A stretch of 64,000 nucleotides of DNA, taken from Prochlorococcus sp. AG-402-A08. Lineage in GTDB: Bacteria; Cyanobacteriota; Cyanobacteriia; PCC-6307; Cyanobiaceae. This document shows positions 1 through 9,861 of this stretch, piece by piece. The stretch covers positions 34,526 to 98,525 of the forward strand of contig QCHH01000003.1 of the NCBI GenBank assembly GCA_003279585.1, given 5' to 3'. Under the pieces are notes generated by a model. That model worked only from the letters and a program-made list of their open reading frames with translations. It made no database searches and was not told where the DNA came from. A program made the translations under genes and the position numbers. How positions within the stretch are numbered: position 1 is the stretch's first letter; each line of letters begins with the position of its first letter.

Positions 1-11
1 ACTTTAACTGA

Positions 12-1286
12 ATGAATAGTAGTTACTTGTTTGAAAATATTCAAATCCTTGAAAAGGCTGGATCATCTTTAAGGAGAGAAACTGTTTTAATCAAAGATGG
101 TGTGATCAAAGAATTTGGTAGTAAGGCTCTTAAAAATGCAGAGCTTTTAGGAATCAAGCCTCAAAAAGCTAAAAGATTGCTTTTAGCACCTTGTCTTGTT
201 GATCCTCATTCGTTTTTGGAATCTCCCTTTAATGGTAAAGAAGAGAATGTCTATACACTTATCGAGAAAGCGACACTTTCTGGATATGGCCAATTAGGCA
301 TCCTTCCTAGAGGTGATTTATGGAGAGATCAAATTGAGTCGATTATTTCTTTAAAGGCTTTGAAAAGTGAGGTTTTAATACACTTATGGGGAGGTTTTAG
401 TCTGAGCGGAGAGGGGGTTTTTCTTTCTAGACATGCTGAGTTACTAAAAAATGGAGCTATTGGCTTGAGTGATGACGATTACATGCCTCCTATAGAGCTT
501 CTTAAGCAAGGTTTTTTACTTAGAGAGATGAAAAACTCCCCTGTACTTATTGCACCAAGAGATAAGTCACTACAAGCAGGAGGAATAGCTAGACAAAGTG
601 TAGATACTCTCAGAGCAGGTTGGCCTCCTGATCCTGTTGAAAGCGAAATCATTCCTCTTATCCAATTACTTGAGCTTCATAAGCAATACCCTGAAATCGC
701 ACTAAGATTAATGAATATTTCTACAGCGCAGGGAGTTTCAATACTTAAGAATTCATCCTCTAAGCCAATGTCAACTACCTTTTGGTGGCATTTAGTCAAT
801 GACAACTCAAGTCTTTCTCCTTTTGATATTGGATGGAGCGTAACACCTTCATTGGGATCTCCAAGAGATAGAGCCTCACTCATAAAAGGTTTAGAGGATA
901 ATGTTTTAACAGCAATATCTGTTCATTCCACCCCTATACATGATTCCGAGACCAAGCTACCTGCAAATAAAAGGAAGAAAGGGATTAGTTGTTACAACCT
1001 TGTTCTACCTTTGCTCTGGAATCAATTAGTGAAAAAGTCAGGATGGGAAGTGGAAAAATTATGGGAAAAAATTAGTTTTGGTCCATCTAAGTTTTTAAAT
1101 CAAGCTGAGGAAAAATTAAGTTTAAATAGTAACCGTTGGTTATTATTTGATCCCGACAAAGAATGGTACCAATCTTACGACGAAAAATATTTAACTACAA
1201 CAACTAATCACCCGATCGAAGGCCAAAAAATATTTGGGAAAGTTATAGATTGTGGGCTTATTAATCAGGCTTGCCAAAACGACTAA
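12..1286 (+). CDS. Dihydroorotase-like protein (PyrC family, metal site apparently lost)
   Basis: The 424-residue protein has the amidohydrolase fold signature of type I dihydroorotases, which close carbamoyl aspartate to dihydroorotate in pyrimidine synthesis. Family landmarks are recognisable but altered. The usual HxH zinc motif after the first strand reads VDPHSF, so the second His is missing. The HAED-like segment reads IAPRDKSLQAGG. The HxST segment reads MNISTA, with Asn for His. The DHAPH loop reads SVHSTPIHD. From family knowledge these positions bind the two metals and the catalytic Asp, so I infer a non-catalytic paralog like the PyrC' partner of aspartate transcarbamoylase in Pseudomonas. 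A true pyrC would then lie elsewhere. The start is the ATG at 12, and the gene overlaps the convergent lepB by 26 bp. The family is certain; the loss of activity is likely. Confidence 0.85.
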   Translation: MNSSYLFENIQILEKAGSSLRRETVLIKDGVIKEFGSKALKNAELLGIKPQKAKRLLLAPCLVDPHSFLESPFNGKEENVYTLIEKATLSGYGQLGILPRGDLWRDQIESIISLKALKSEVLIHLWGGFSLSGEGVFLSRHAELLKNGAIGLSDDDYMPPIELLKQGFLLREMKNSPVLIAPRDKSLQAGGIARQSVDTLRAGWPPDPVESEIIPLIQLLELHKQYPEIALRLMNISTAQGVSILKNSSSKPMSTTFWWHLVNDNSSLSPFDIGWSVTPSLGSPRDRASLIKGLEDNVLTAISVHSTPIHDSETKLPANKRKKGISCYNLVLPLLWNQLVKKSGWEVEKLWEKISFGPSKFLNQAEEKLSLNSNRWLLFDPDKEWYQSYDEKYLTTTTNHPIEGQKIFGKVIDCGLINQACQND

Positions 1287-1953
1287 TAGGCCAAAATCGC
1301 CAGGCTGCCTTGCCAAGTATCTCTTTATGGGGCAAGAAACCTCCTCCTGGCCAAAAACGACTATCCCAACTATTAGCTCGGTTATCGCCCAACACGAATA
1401 CATGTCCTTTTGGAACAGTTGTAGTCATGGGACGACATAGATTAAATTTAGTTTTACTTGGGCAGAAATATTCAACATATGGTTCTTTGAGCCATCTACC
1501 ATTCAAAATAATCTCTCCCTGACCATTAATCAAAAGACGATCTCCCCCTACCGCTATTACACGTTTGATATAAGCATCACAGGCACGATCAGATATAGTA
1601 GGTATCCAAGAAATCAATGGGAAAGTTATTAATGAGCATTGAAATTTAGACGGAAGTTGTTTTGTTCTATCAGCTATCAATTCCTTATCAAAGGAGTATG
1701 GTGAATTAAAAACTACAATTTCCCCTCGAAAAGGTGATCTGTTGCGCAAAGAAAGTTTTTCAACAATTAGTCGGTCATTTACTTTCAATCCTGGCAGCAT
1801 TGAACCCGAGGGTATATATCTAGCTTCTGCTATGTAATGACGAACACCTATATACAACAAAACAGTGAGAGAAATAGGTCCCCACGTGTCAAAGAATGAG
1901 TACCACCAACATTTCTTAGTTTTTTTACTCGGGGCTGAATGATTTTGCTGCAC
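1261..1953 (-). CDS. lepB: Signal peptidase I
   Basis: Membrane-bound serine protease that removes signal peptides from exported proteins, at the plasma or thylakoid membrane. The 230-residue protein has a basic, Trp-rich N-terminus and one transmembrane segment at about residues 24-42. The nucleophile motif is YIPSGSMLPG (Ser51), and the general-base Lys lies in AYIKRVIAVGGD. The box-E motif is GDNRANSWDSR, followed by the conserved C-terminal segment GKAAWRFWP. All catalytic elements are intact and the length is normal for cyanobacterial LepB. It converges on the dihydroorotase-like gene and the last codons of both overlap. Likely substrates in this window are PsaF and cytochrome f precursors. 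Confidence 0.96.
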   Translation of the reverse strand: MQQNHSAPSKKTKKCWWYSFFDTWGPISLTVLLYIGVRHYIAEARYIPSGSMLPGLKVNDRLIVEKLSLRNRSPFRGEIVVFNSPYSFDKELIADRTKQLPSKFQCSLITFPLISWIPTISDRACDAYIKRVIAVGGDRLLINGQGEIILNGRWLKEPYVEYFCPSKTKFNLCRPMTTTVPKGHVFVLGDNRANSWDSRFWPGGGFLPHKEILGKAAWRFWPISRFGKPD

Positions 1954-2035
1954 TTGTTTATAAATAATAAATATATAGTTTACTTTATTTGTAAAGACTA
2001 CTTATTTTCAGTCAATGTTGGTCCTCATATGAAGT

Positions 2036-2404
2036 TCAAAGTAATTTTTCAGCCCACTTTTCTTCTTTAAATCCAACTAAAAAGCATTTACTAGACTTAT
2101 ATAAAAAAGGTCTCTTTATTAATCTGGGTTCCATAAAAAGTTGCTCAAAGAAATCGTTATCAGTCATTTTTTTAACAACATCCGAACCAATAGAGCGATA
2201 TATAACCCCACTAGTATTTAAAAGATATTTTCTATCCCCATATAGCTCACTAGCTGAGATAAGGATTTCCTTAGACGGAGGGGATTTTAAAAGATCAATC
2301 AATTCAAAGTCAATATCATTGTTTTCAAGCCACTTAATCGCTCTGCGACAAGTTGAACATGAAGAATAACTAAATAATTTCAAGTATTTAAAGCACACAG
2401 ACAA
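2036..2404 (-). CDS. ArsC/Spx-family thioredoxin-fold protein
   Basis: This 122-residue protein belongs to the ArsC/Spx/YffB family, a thioredoxin fold with an inserted helical region. The N-terminus contains a CxxC at Cys16-Cys19 in SYSSCSTCRRA. The later segment GVIYRSIG and the C-terminal FKEEKWAEKLL are typical of the family. True arsenate reductases of this family use a single Cys and glutaredoxin, whereas Spx regulators use CxxC. The CxxC could therefore act as a redox switch, but DNA binding or RNA polymerase binding cannot be read from the sequence. The gene sits 22 bp downstream of the pyrophosphatase on the same strand, so the two may be cotranscribed. Confidence 0.8.
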   Translation of the reverse strand: MSVCFKYLKLFSYSSCSTCRRAIKWLENNDIDFELIDLLKSPPSKEILISASELYGDRKYLLNTSGVIYRSIGSDVVKKMTDNDFFEQLFMEPRLIKRPFLYKSSKCFLVGFKEEKWAEKLL

Positions 2405-2426
2405 TTATTGTATCCAAAAAATGAGA

Positions 2427-2963
2427 TTACAATAGTTTTTTTACTGTCATATCAGAATGATATGCCTCTATGCAGCTTTGCAATAATTCATCAACAGCAT
2501 CATAGTCTCTCCATCCGTCTATTACGATCACCCTACCCTCCAAGCTTTTGTAGGTTCTAAAAAACTCAGCGACATCCTCCAATTGGTTCTGAGCTATTTG
2601 CTTAATGGTGTTAATTTCTTTTTGTCTTGGATCTGCTGTAGGTACACATAGAAGTTTGCCATCGTAAGCACCCGAATCATGCATATCAAGAACTCCTATC
2701 GGTCTTGCCTTGATCAAGCAACCGGCAAAAGTAGGTTCTTCCATAACTACCATTGCATCAAGAGGTGCTCCATCCTCAGCAAGAGTATTTGGAATAAATC
2801 CATAATCAAATGGATATCTCACTGAAGAATGCAAAACTCTATCAAGAGCCATAATTCCTGCAGAGCTAAAATATTCATATTTATTTCTACTTCCAGCAGG
2901 AATCTCAACAACTAGATTTACTAATCCAGGCGATGGTGAAGGAGGAAGATCACTGAGGTCCAT
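2427..2963 (-). CDS. ppa: Class I inorganic pyrophosphatase paralog with altered active-site motif
   Basis: A soluble class I pyrophosphatase hydrolyses PPi to two phosphates using Mg2+. In this 178-residue protein the PPi-binding segment EIPAGSRNKYEY, the YPFDYGFIPNTL block, the metal ligands in DSGAYDGK and the FFRTYKSLE motif are intact. The signature normally written DGDPxD reads EDGAPLD: the middle Asp, equivalent to Asp67 of the E. coli enzyme, is Ala (codon GCA at about 2766). From the E. coli literature that Asp helps activate the attacking water. Activity may therefore be reduced or use another base. A second paralog with a complete motif lies at 18167-18754. The start overlaps the end of the small membrane-protein gene at 2950-3198, which suggests translational coupling. 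Confidence 0.93.
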   Translation of the reverse strand: MDLSDLPPSPSPGLVNLVVEIPAGSRNKYEYFSSAGIMALDRVLHSSVRYPFDYGFIPNTLAEDGAPLDAMVVMEEPTFAGCLIKARPIGVLDMHDSGAYDGKLLCVPTADPRQKEINTIKQIAQNQLEDVAEFFRTYKSLEGRVIVIDGWRDYDAVDELLQSCIEAYHSDMTVKKLL

Positions 2964-3198
2964 TTTGATTTATTGAAACCGGTATACTTTTTGTTGTTTC
3001 TGTCCTTTCACTTATGACAGCTAATATTGGTATTCCAAGCATTACAAATACTATTGCCAAACCAATTAAAGAAGTTGAGGTACTATTAAAACTGTAAGGA
3101 TCTTCTTCATCAGTAGATAGTTGATCTGTTTCTTTATTAAAAGAAGGAGGATCAAGCTCAGAAGACTCGTTCTTAATTAAATGTGGTTCTAAATCCAT
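2950..3198 (-). CDS. Small single-pass membrane protein, unknown
   Basis: I do not recognise this 82-residue protein. It has a polar, acidic N-terminal half rich in Ser, Asp and Glu. One hydrophobic segment follows (SLIGLAIVFVMLGIPILAVI, about residues 42-61), and then a short polar tail. This would place roughly 40 residues on one side of a membrane and 20 on the other. The stop overlaps the start of the pyrophosphatase gene by 14 bp, so the pair is probably one transcript. The arrangement suggests a picocyanobacterial conserved hypothetical, but I cannot assign a role. Confidence 0.7.
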   Translation of the reverse strand: MDLEPHLIKNESSELDPPSFNKETDQLSTDEEDPYSFNSTSTSLIGLAIVFVMLGIPILAVISERTETTKSIPVSINQNGPQ

Positions 3199-3301
3199 GT
3201 AAGTTTTGGAATAGATAAACCGTTAGTCGAATGTGTGAAAATCAATCAAAAGACATAATTTATTTAAAATTATATATATATTATCCCACATTTAAGAATA
3301 A

Positions 3302-3766
3302 CTAAGCAGCCTTTCTATCAGTATCTTGTAAATGATTAGAAATTGAGTGGTTCTTATCAGTTTTTCCGTCAAGTTTATTGCTTATGATTTTCAACTCTTC
3401 AAGTATTGCTTTTAAAATGTTTTGAGTTTCAGATGAAGGAGAATTAAATATTTCTACTGTTACTTCCTTAATTCTTAGTATATCTTTTGCAAATCTTGCA
3501 ACTTCATTAGGGTGAAAAAGCAATTGATCTTTTTGATCGCTTCTAAATTCAGTGTTTAGTTTTCTAGGATTGAATGGTGGATTAAGATTCCTAGTATCAG
3601 TGTTTGTATATCTGTATACAGAAGCTCTAGACCTGTTCAGTGTTTTCTGAACTTCGTCAATAGTCAATAACGAATCACTTGAGTTAGAAGCTGTATTTAC
3701 AAATCCTTTATCTAAAGACTCCTCTGATCTTACATTTGTTCCTGAATTTACTGACCCGTTAAACAT
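3302..3766 (-). CDS. Putative helix-turn-helix protein
   Basis: The 154-residue protein starts with about 30 low-complexity Ser/Asn-rich residues. The segment LLTIDEVQKTLNRSRASVYR then resembles the winged or excisionase-type helix-turn-helix seen in MerR/AlpA-like proteins. A polar linker (NPPFNPRKLNTEFR) and the segment LLFHPNEVARFAKDILRIKE follow, and the C-terminus is probably helical (ILKAILEELKIISNKLD). A small DNA-binding regulator is the most reasonable reading. No phage or integrase gene is nearby, so it is unlikely to be an active excisionase. It is transcribed away from proS, with about 170 bp between the two starts. Confidence 0.6.
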   Translation of the reverse strand: MFNGSVNSGTNVRSEESLDKGFVNTASNSSDSLLTIDEVQKTLNRSRASVYRYTNTDTRNLNPPFNPRKLNTEFRSDQKDQLLFHPNEVARFAKDILRIKEVTVEIFNSPSSETQNILKAILEELKIISNKLDGKTDKNHSISNHLQDTDRKAA

Positions 3767-3940
3767 TGCGAAAGAAAGCTTCTAGAAAAACATGTGACAG
3801 AAGTTAGCAGATGAATCAAATTTGCACCACGTACATTTGGACACTTTAAAAAAACAACATGATTCCCGCACAATTAATACTGATATTCTTACTGCCATCA
3901 CTCAAAGTACTAATCTCATAAAGATTTACATTTTAGGCTT

Positions 3941-5731
3941 ATGCGCGTCTCCCGCCTAATGCTGATCACTCTTAGAGACGTCCCTGCGGAAGCCGATATA
4001 ATTTCACATCAATTGCTTATAAGGGGAGGTTTTATTAAACGACTTGCCGGAGGTATTTATGCATATATGCCATTGCTTTGGAAAGTCCTAAAAAAAATAA
4101 CCCTGATTGTTGAAGAAGAGTTATCAAATAAAGGTTGCCTTCAAACTCTTCTTCCTCAACTTCAGCCTTCAGAAATATGGGAAGAAAGTGGGCGATGGAA
4201 ATCATATACCGAAGGAGAAGGTATTATGTTCAGCCTTAAAGATAGACAAGGTAAAGAATTAGGTCTAGGTCCTACTCATGAAGAAGTCATTACTAAAATA
4301 ATTTCTCAAACTATTCACTCCTACAAACAATTACCAATAAATATTTTCCAAATTCAAACAAAGTTTAGAGATGAAATAAGGCCAAGATTTGGATTAATGA
4401 GAAGTAGAGAATTCATCATGAAGGATGCTTATTCTTTTCATGCAAATGAAAATGATCTCCAATCAACTTATATAGAGATGAGAAATGCCTATCAAAATAT
4501 ATTTACAAAATGTGGGCTGGATTTTGTTTGTGTTGAAGCTGATAGTGGAGCTATTGGAGGAGCAGCATCTCAAGAGTTCATGGTTACGGCCGAAGCTGGT
4601 GAAGACTTAATTTTAATAAGTTCTGATGGTAAATACGGGGCTAATCAAGAAAAAGCTGTTTCTATTCTCGAAGAAGGAAAAGTATTAGAGATTAACAAAC
4701 CTTCTATAATTGAGACCCCTAATCAAAAAACCATAGAGGAATTATGTAACAACAACAATTTTCATCCAAGTCAAATTGTAAAAGTATTAGCTTATTTAGC
4801 AACATGTGATGATAATAAAAAACACCCAGTGCTCGCTAGTATTAGAGGGGACCAAGAAATCAATGATATTAAACTTTCAAATGAAATATCTCGTAAATTA
4901 AAACAAAATGTACTAGATATAAGGATAATTTCTAATGAAGATATACAAAAGCAAGGCATTACTAATATCCCCTTTGGTTTTATAGGACCAGATCTCGGCG
5001 ATAATTTATTATCAACAGCAAAAGTCTGGGAAAGAAAATTCATAAGAATTGCGGACAATTCTGTTAAAGATCTTAAAAGTTTTATATGTGGAAACAATGT
5101 CAAGGACGAGCATAAAATATTTTGTAATTGGAGTTTAATTAATACTCAGCAGCTGATCTGCGATATTAGAAAAGCTAAACCTGGAGATAGATGTATCCAT
5201 GATAAGACACAAAAACTTAAAGAATGTAGAGGTATTGAAATAGGGCATATATTTAAGTTAGGAAATAAGTATTCAAAATCATTAAATGCTACCTTTACAA
5301 ACGATAAAGGTATAGAAGACCACTTTTGGATGGGGTGCTATGGAATTGGTATTTCTAGGTTGGCTCAAGCAGCAGTAGAACAAAATTACGATGATGCAGG
5401 TATTATTTGGCCAGCATCAATTGCCCCATTTGAAGTAATAATTATTATTGCAAACACAAAAAATACTGAACAAAAATGTTTGGCTGAGGATTTATATCAA
5501 AAATTGATAGCAAATCGAGTTGATGCTCTACTTGACGATAGAGATGAGAGAGCTGGAATAAAGTTTAAAGACGCAGACCTTATTGGCATCCCATGGAGAA
5601 TTGTTGCTGGCAGAGAAGCTAGTTCTGGTCTGGTTGAATTACATAATAGGAAAACAAAAACTCAAGAATTATTAGATTTAAATTCGGTTTTAAAAAAAAT
5701 TTCTGAAGAATTTAACACCGAAAAGCTATAA
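3941..5731 (+). CDS. proS: Prolyl-tRNA synthetase
   Basis: Charges tRNA-Pro with proline. The 596-residue protein begins with the class II bacterial ProS start (MRVSRLMLITLRDVPAEAD) and carries motif 1 around GGIYAYMPLLWKVLKKI. Motif 2 is FRDEIRPRFGLMRSREFIMKD. The central insertion of about 170 residues corresponds to the bacterial editing (INS) domain, with QIVKVLAYLA and FGFIGPDLGDN. Motif 3 is WMGCYGIGISRLAQAAVEQN, and the anticodon-binding domain contains DDRDERAGIKFKDADLIGIP. Length and order are those of bacterial-type ProS. It is read divergently from the helix-turn-helix gene, and psb27 follows 46 bp downstream. Confidence 0.98.
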   Translation: MRVSRLMLITLRDVPAEADIISHQLLIRGGFIKRLAGGIYAYMPLLWKVLKKITLIVEEELSNKGCLQTLLPQLQPSEIWEESGRWKSYTEGEGIMFSLKDRQGKELGLGPTHEEVITKIISQTIHSYKQLPINIFQIQTKFRDEIRPRFGLMRSREFIMKDAYSFHANENDLQSTYIEMRNAYQNIFTKCGLDFVCVEADSGAIGGAASQEFMVTAEAGEDLILISSDGKYGANQEKAVSILEEGKVLEINKPSIIETPNQKTIEELCNNNNFHPSQIVKVLAYLATCDDNKKHPVLASIRGDQEINDIKLSNEISRKLKQNVLDIRIISNEDIQKQGITNIPFGFIGPDLGDNLLSTAKVWERKFIRIADNSVKDLKSFICGNNVKDEHKIFCNWSLINTQQLICDIRKAKPGDRCIHDKTQKLKECRGIEIGHIFKLGNKYSKSLNATFTNDKGIEDHFWMGCYGIGISRLAQAAVEQNYDDAGIIWPASIAPFEVIIIIANTKNTEQKCLAEDLYQKLIANRVDALLDDRDERAGIKFKDADLIGIPWRIVAGREASSGLVELHNRKTKTQELLDLNSVLKKISEEFNTEKL

Positions 5732-5777
5732 ATCGAGCCCAAAGGACTCTAGAGTCTTCTGTAACTGCAAAAAACAA

Positions 5778-6212
5778 ATGATTTCTGCCTTTCATCACCT
5801 CTCCATCAGGTTGGTGAGGGCAGCTTTGGCTATATGCCTTGGCTTCTGCCTCATATTCTTCCAATTCGCTTCAGATGTGAATGCGGCCAAAACACTAATG
5901 ACTGGAGATTTTGCTAAAGACACAATTGCAGTCTCTTCAACTTTAAAAGAGACGATAACTTTACCTAAAGAAGGGAAAGGGCTATCAGAAGAAGAAAAAG
6001 AAGCTGTTTTTCTAATAAGCGATTATATTTCAAGATATAGAAATCGATCTCAAGTAAATACCTCCACGACCTTTACAACAATGCAGACTGCATTAAATTC
6101 TTTATCAGGTCATTACAAAACTTTTGCAAACAGACCAGTGCCTGAAAATCTCAAAGAGAGATTAAATAAAGAACTATCTAAAGCAGAGAAATTGGCAGTT
6201 AGAGATAATTAA
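5778..6212 (+). CDS. psb27: Photosystem II assembly protein Psb27
   Basis: Psb27 binds the lumenal face of CP43 during photosystem II assembly and repair and keeps the manganese cluster from forming too early. The 144-residue precursor has an N-terminal signal peptide (hydrophobic core about residues 14-30) ending VNAAKT. The mature four-helix domain follows, with the recognisable YISRYRNRSQVNTSTTFTTM and SLSGHYKTFANRPVPENLK segments. I see no lipobox: the cysteines lie inside the hydrophobic core and are not preceded by L-A/S-G/A. The protein is therefore probably cleaved by signal peptidase I and not lipid-anchored as in Synechocystis. It lies downstream of proS. Confidence 0.93.
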   Translation: MISAFHHLSIRLVRAALAICLGFCLIFFQFASDVNAAKTLMTGDFAKDTIAVSSTLKETITLPKEGKGLSEEEKEAVFLISDYISRYRNRSQVNTSTTFTTMQTALNSLSGHYKTFANRPVPENLKERLNKELSKAEKLAVRDN

Positions 6213-6227
6213 AGATAATCTTTAATT
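6207..6227 (+). terminator. Inverted repeat after psb27, possible weak terminator
   Basis: Two 10-base arms (AATTAAAGAT and ATCTTTAATT) are separated by one base and include the psb27 stop codon. No long T-run follows and the stem has only two G-C pairs, so termination is possible but unproven. Confidence 0.3.
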
Positions 6228-6238
6228 CATTTCTTTGA

Positions 6239-7621
<1,383 letters not shown>

Positions 7622-7662
7622 AAAGCGAAAAATTATGCATTTATGATTTTTAAATTACCTTA

Positions 7663-8670
7663 ATGACTTATAAGATAAGCAACCCTTCACTTGACATAGT
7701 AGGTATTGGTAATGCAATTGTAGACGTATTAACAACAACAGATGATTCTCTCCTAGAAAGACTATCTTTGAACAAAGGTTCCATGACCTTAATAGATGAA
7801 AAGAGAGCTAAAGAACTTTATAAAATTACTACCAACAGAATTCAAAGGTCAGGAGGTTCTGTAGCAAATTCATTAGCATGTGTAGCACAGATAGGAGGGA
7901 AAGCGGCTTTTATTGGAAGGGTAAGAGATGACAAGCTAGGAGAAATCTTTACAGAAGAAATATCATCAACTGGGACCATTTTCAAGACTCCGCCATCATC
8001 GATTGGTCCCTCGACTGCTAGATGTCTAATTTTTGTCACTCCAGATGCTCAAAGAACTATGTGCACTTATCTTGGTGCTTCAGTTCTATTAGAATCTAAT
8101 GATATCGACTTTTCAGCAGTCAAGGAAGCAAAAATACTCTATTTAGAGGGATACCTATGGGACAACCCAGCTGCTAAAAAAGCATTTATCAAAGCGGCAG
8201 AGATATCTAAAAATGCAGGGCGAAGAGTTGCTTTATCCCTTTCTGATTCATTTTGTGTTAATAGACACCGCGAAAGTTTTATAAAACTAGTTGAAGATCA
8301 CATAGATATATTATTTGCCAATGAAGATGAAATAACAACTTTGTATAAAACCTCTTCTCTAAATACAGCACTTGAGAAGTTGAAAAAGAAATGTAATCTT
8401 GCAGCAATCACAATTGGCGACAAAGGCTCGATTCTAATTTCAAATGGCAAGGAAATAAATATAAATCCTTTCATTTTAGGAAAGGCTATTGATACCACAG
8501 GTGCAGGAGATCTTTATGCTGGTGGTTTTTTAAAAGGGCTTGCAGACGGACTAAAGCCAGAACTCTGTGCAAAAATTGGATCTATTTGCGCAGGACAGAT
8601 AGTTACTCAATTAGGATCTAGATCCAATGCCGATCTTTTAAATTTGATCAATTCACATTTGCAACCCTAG
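7663..8670 (+). CDS. PfkB-family carbohydrate/nucleoside kinase
   Basis: The 335-residue protein is a ribokinase-fold kinase. The N-terminal strand reads DIVGIGNAIVDVL, and the substrate-side motif is SGGSVANSLACVAQIGGKAAFIGRVRDDKLG (7849-7941). The C-terminal PfkB signature DTTGAGDLYAGGFLKGL carries the anion hole and the catalytic Asp. The closest known relatives are cyanobacterial proteins labelled adenosine kinase or sugar kinase. The adenosine kinase label fits the purine gene purA 42 bp upstream, but the substrate cannot be fixed from sequence. The 42-bp spacing suggests cotranscription with purA. Confidence 0.92.
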   Translation: MTYKISNPSLDIVGIGNAIVDVLTTTDDSLLERLSLNKGSMTLIDEKRAKELYKITTNRIQRSGGSVANSLACVAQIGGKAAFIGRVRDDKLGEIFTEEISSTGTIFKTPPSSIGPSTARCLIFVTPDAQRTMCTYLGASVLLESNDIDFSAVKEAKILYLEGYLWDNPAAKKAFIKAAEISKNAGRRVALSLSDSFCVNRHRESFIKLVEDHIDILFANEDEITTLYKTSSLNTALEKLKKKCNLAAITIGDKGSILISNGKEININPFILGKAIDTTGAGDLYAGGFLKGLADGLKPELCAKIGSICAGQIVTQLGSRSNADLLNLINSHLQP

Positions 8671-8681
8671 ACATCGAAAGT

Positions 8682-9011
8682 TCAAATAGAATTTACCCAA
8701 TCATAGTAATTTTTATTAGCTGAAACACGAATAGAAATTATTTCTGGTATTTCGTAGCTATGACATTCAGCAATCTTATTGCAAACGTTATTAACATTTT
8801 CCTTATTGCACTTAATCATTAATTGTACTTCTTTCGATTGACTTATATTTCCTTTCCACCAAAAACATGACTCGATATTTTTAAAAGTTACACAAGGTAT
8901 TAATTTCTCTTTCAAGAGTATATTGGCCAATTTAGATGCATTTTTTTTATCAACTTCAGTAGTTATAATCAAAAAAAGTTCTTGATTTAATTCGGATAAA
9001 TCCATAATCAC
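8682..9011 (-). CDS. cutA: CutA1 divalent-ion tolerance family protein
   Basis: A small trimeric protein of the CutA1 family, 109 residues. Landmarks are LFLIITTEVDKKNASKLANI, KLIPCVTFKNIESCFWWKG and the C-terminal EIPEIISIRVSANKNYYDWV. CutA1 is linked to copper and other divalent-metal tolerance in bacteria, but its biochemical role is not settled. The start is ATG at 9011, with a second in-frame ATG two codons later. It lies 11 bp downstream of cobK on the same strand and converges on the PfkB kinase, whose stop is 11 bp away. Confidence 0.93.
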   Translation of the reverse strand: MIMDLSELNQELFLIITTEVDKKNASKLANILLKEKLIPCVTFKNIESCFWWKGNISQSKEVQLMIKCNKENVNNVCNKIAECHSYEIPEIISIRVSANKNYYDWVNSI

Positions 9012-9022
9012 AATAATACTTT

Positions 9023-9847
9023 TTATTCCATTATAATAGATTTTATTCTTTTAATTAATTTTTCATAACTATCTACTGAATTAATATATCTAAATTCAGA
9101 GGGTCTCTTCAACAACCAAAGATTAATTCCCATATTTAAACACAGTCGGTGCCATAAGATTTCATTTTTCCCTCCTGATTGCCTACAAACTACACCATTA
9201 ATATTCCATTTCCTAACAAGTGCTTTTTCAATTTTTCCATTACTAGAGGCTGAGGGGTTTAATACCGCAAAATTTGTTTTTTTAATTGATGAAGAAAGTG
9301 TTTTTCTTATACTTTCTGGATTAGCCATAACTCTTGCATAAACATTTGCCCCTGAATTTCTTGCAAAGATTAAGGCTTCCTGAAGATGTCTTACTCCTAC
9401 AGCAAGCAGAATAGATTTATTTTTTAGATCATAATTTTTTAAATCACTAAATTTTTCTATTAAAAATGCACTTGAGATATTCTCGATAGCTCTTTCATAC
9501 CTTATGAATGGTTGACCTAGTTCCTTGCAAACTTTTGAGATTGAACGTGTAATATTTATAGCAAATGGATGCGTCAGATCAATAACACAATGAAATTCAT
9601 TTTGATGGATTCTTGCATTTAATATGACTCCCCGGATCTCTTCCTCAGTAATTAAGGCACCAATTAATACTTTCTCTAAATTTAATTTTTCATATGGAAT
9701 TGAAGCTCTACCCGAAACAACACTAACAGTAATTTTCCAGCCTTCTTTCAATAAAGACTTAGCAAAGACATAACCTTCGCCTGTTCCTGTTAACAACCAA
9801 AGATGTGGCTGGCATTTTTCCGTTATATCCATCAAGATAAACCACAA
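9023..9847 (-). CDS. cobK: Precorrin-6A reductase
   Basis: Reduces precorrin-6A (or the cobalt form) with NADPH in corrin ring synthesis. The 274-residue protein shows the CobK/CbiJ pattern: LWLLTGTGEGYVFAKSLL at the N-terminus, VVSGRAS, CVIDLTHPFAINITRSI, FIRYER, LLAVGVRHLQ and VVCRQSGGKNE. It belongs with cobM (48451-49203) in a corrinoid pathway, consistent with de novo pseudocobalamin synthesis in marine picocyanobacteria. The start could be 9847 or the ATG five codons in, at 9832. It is divergent from ssb with only 14 bp between the starts, so the two promoters must overlap the opposite genes. Confidence 0.93.
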   Translation of the reverse strand: MWFILMDITEKCQPHLWLLTGTGEGYVFAKSLLKEGWKITVSVVSGRASIPYEKLNLEKVLIGALITEEEIRGVILNARIHQNEFHCVIDLTHPFAINITRSISKVCKELGQPFIRYERAIENISSAFLIEKFSDLKNYDLKNKSILLAVGVRHLQEALIFARNSGANVYARVMANPESIRKTLSSSIKKTNFAVLNPSASSNGKIEKALVRKWNINGVVCRQSGGKNEILWHRLCLNMGINLWLLKRPSEFRYINSVDSYEKLIKRIKSIIME

Positions 9848-9861
9848 TAACTAAAGAGAAA

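Noticed and set aside
5749..5760. 12-bp perfect palindrome GACTCTAGAGTC between proS and psb27
   Set aside because: Too short, with no loop or T-run; could be chance.
9848..9861. Cobalamin riboswitch near cobK
   Set aside because: Only 14 bp separate cobK and ssb, too short for a riboswitch.
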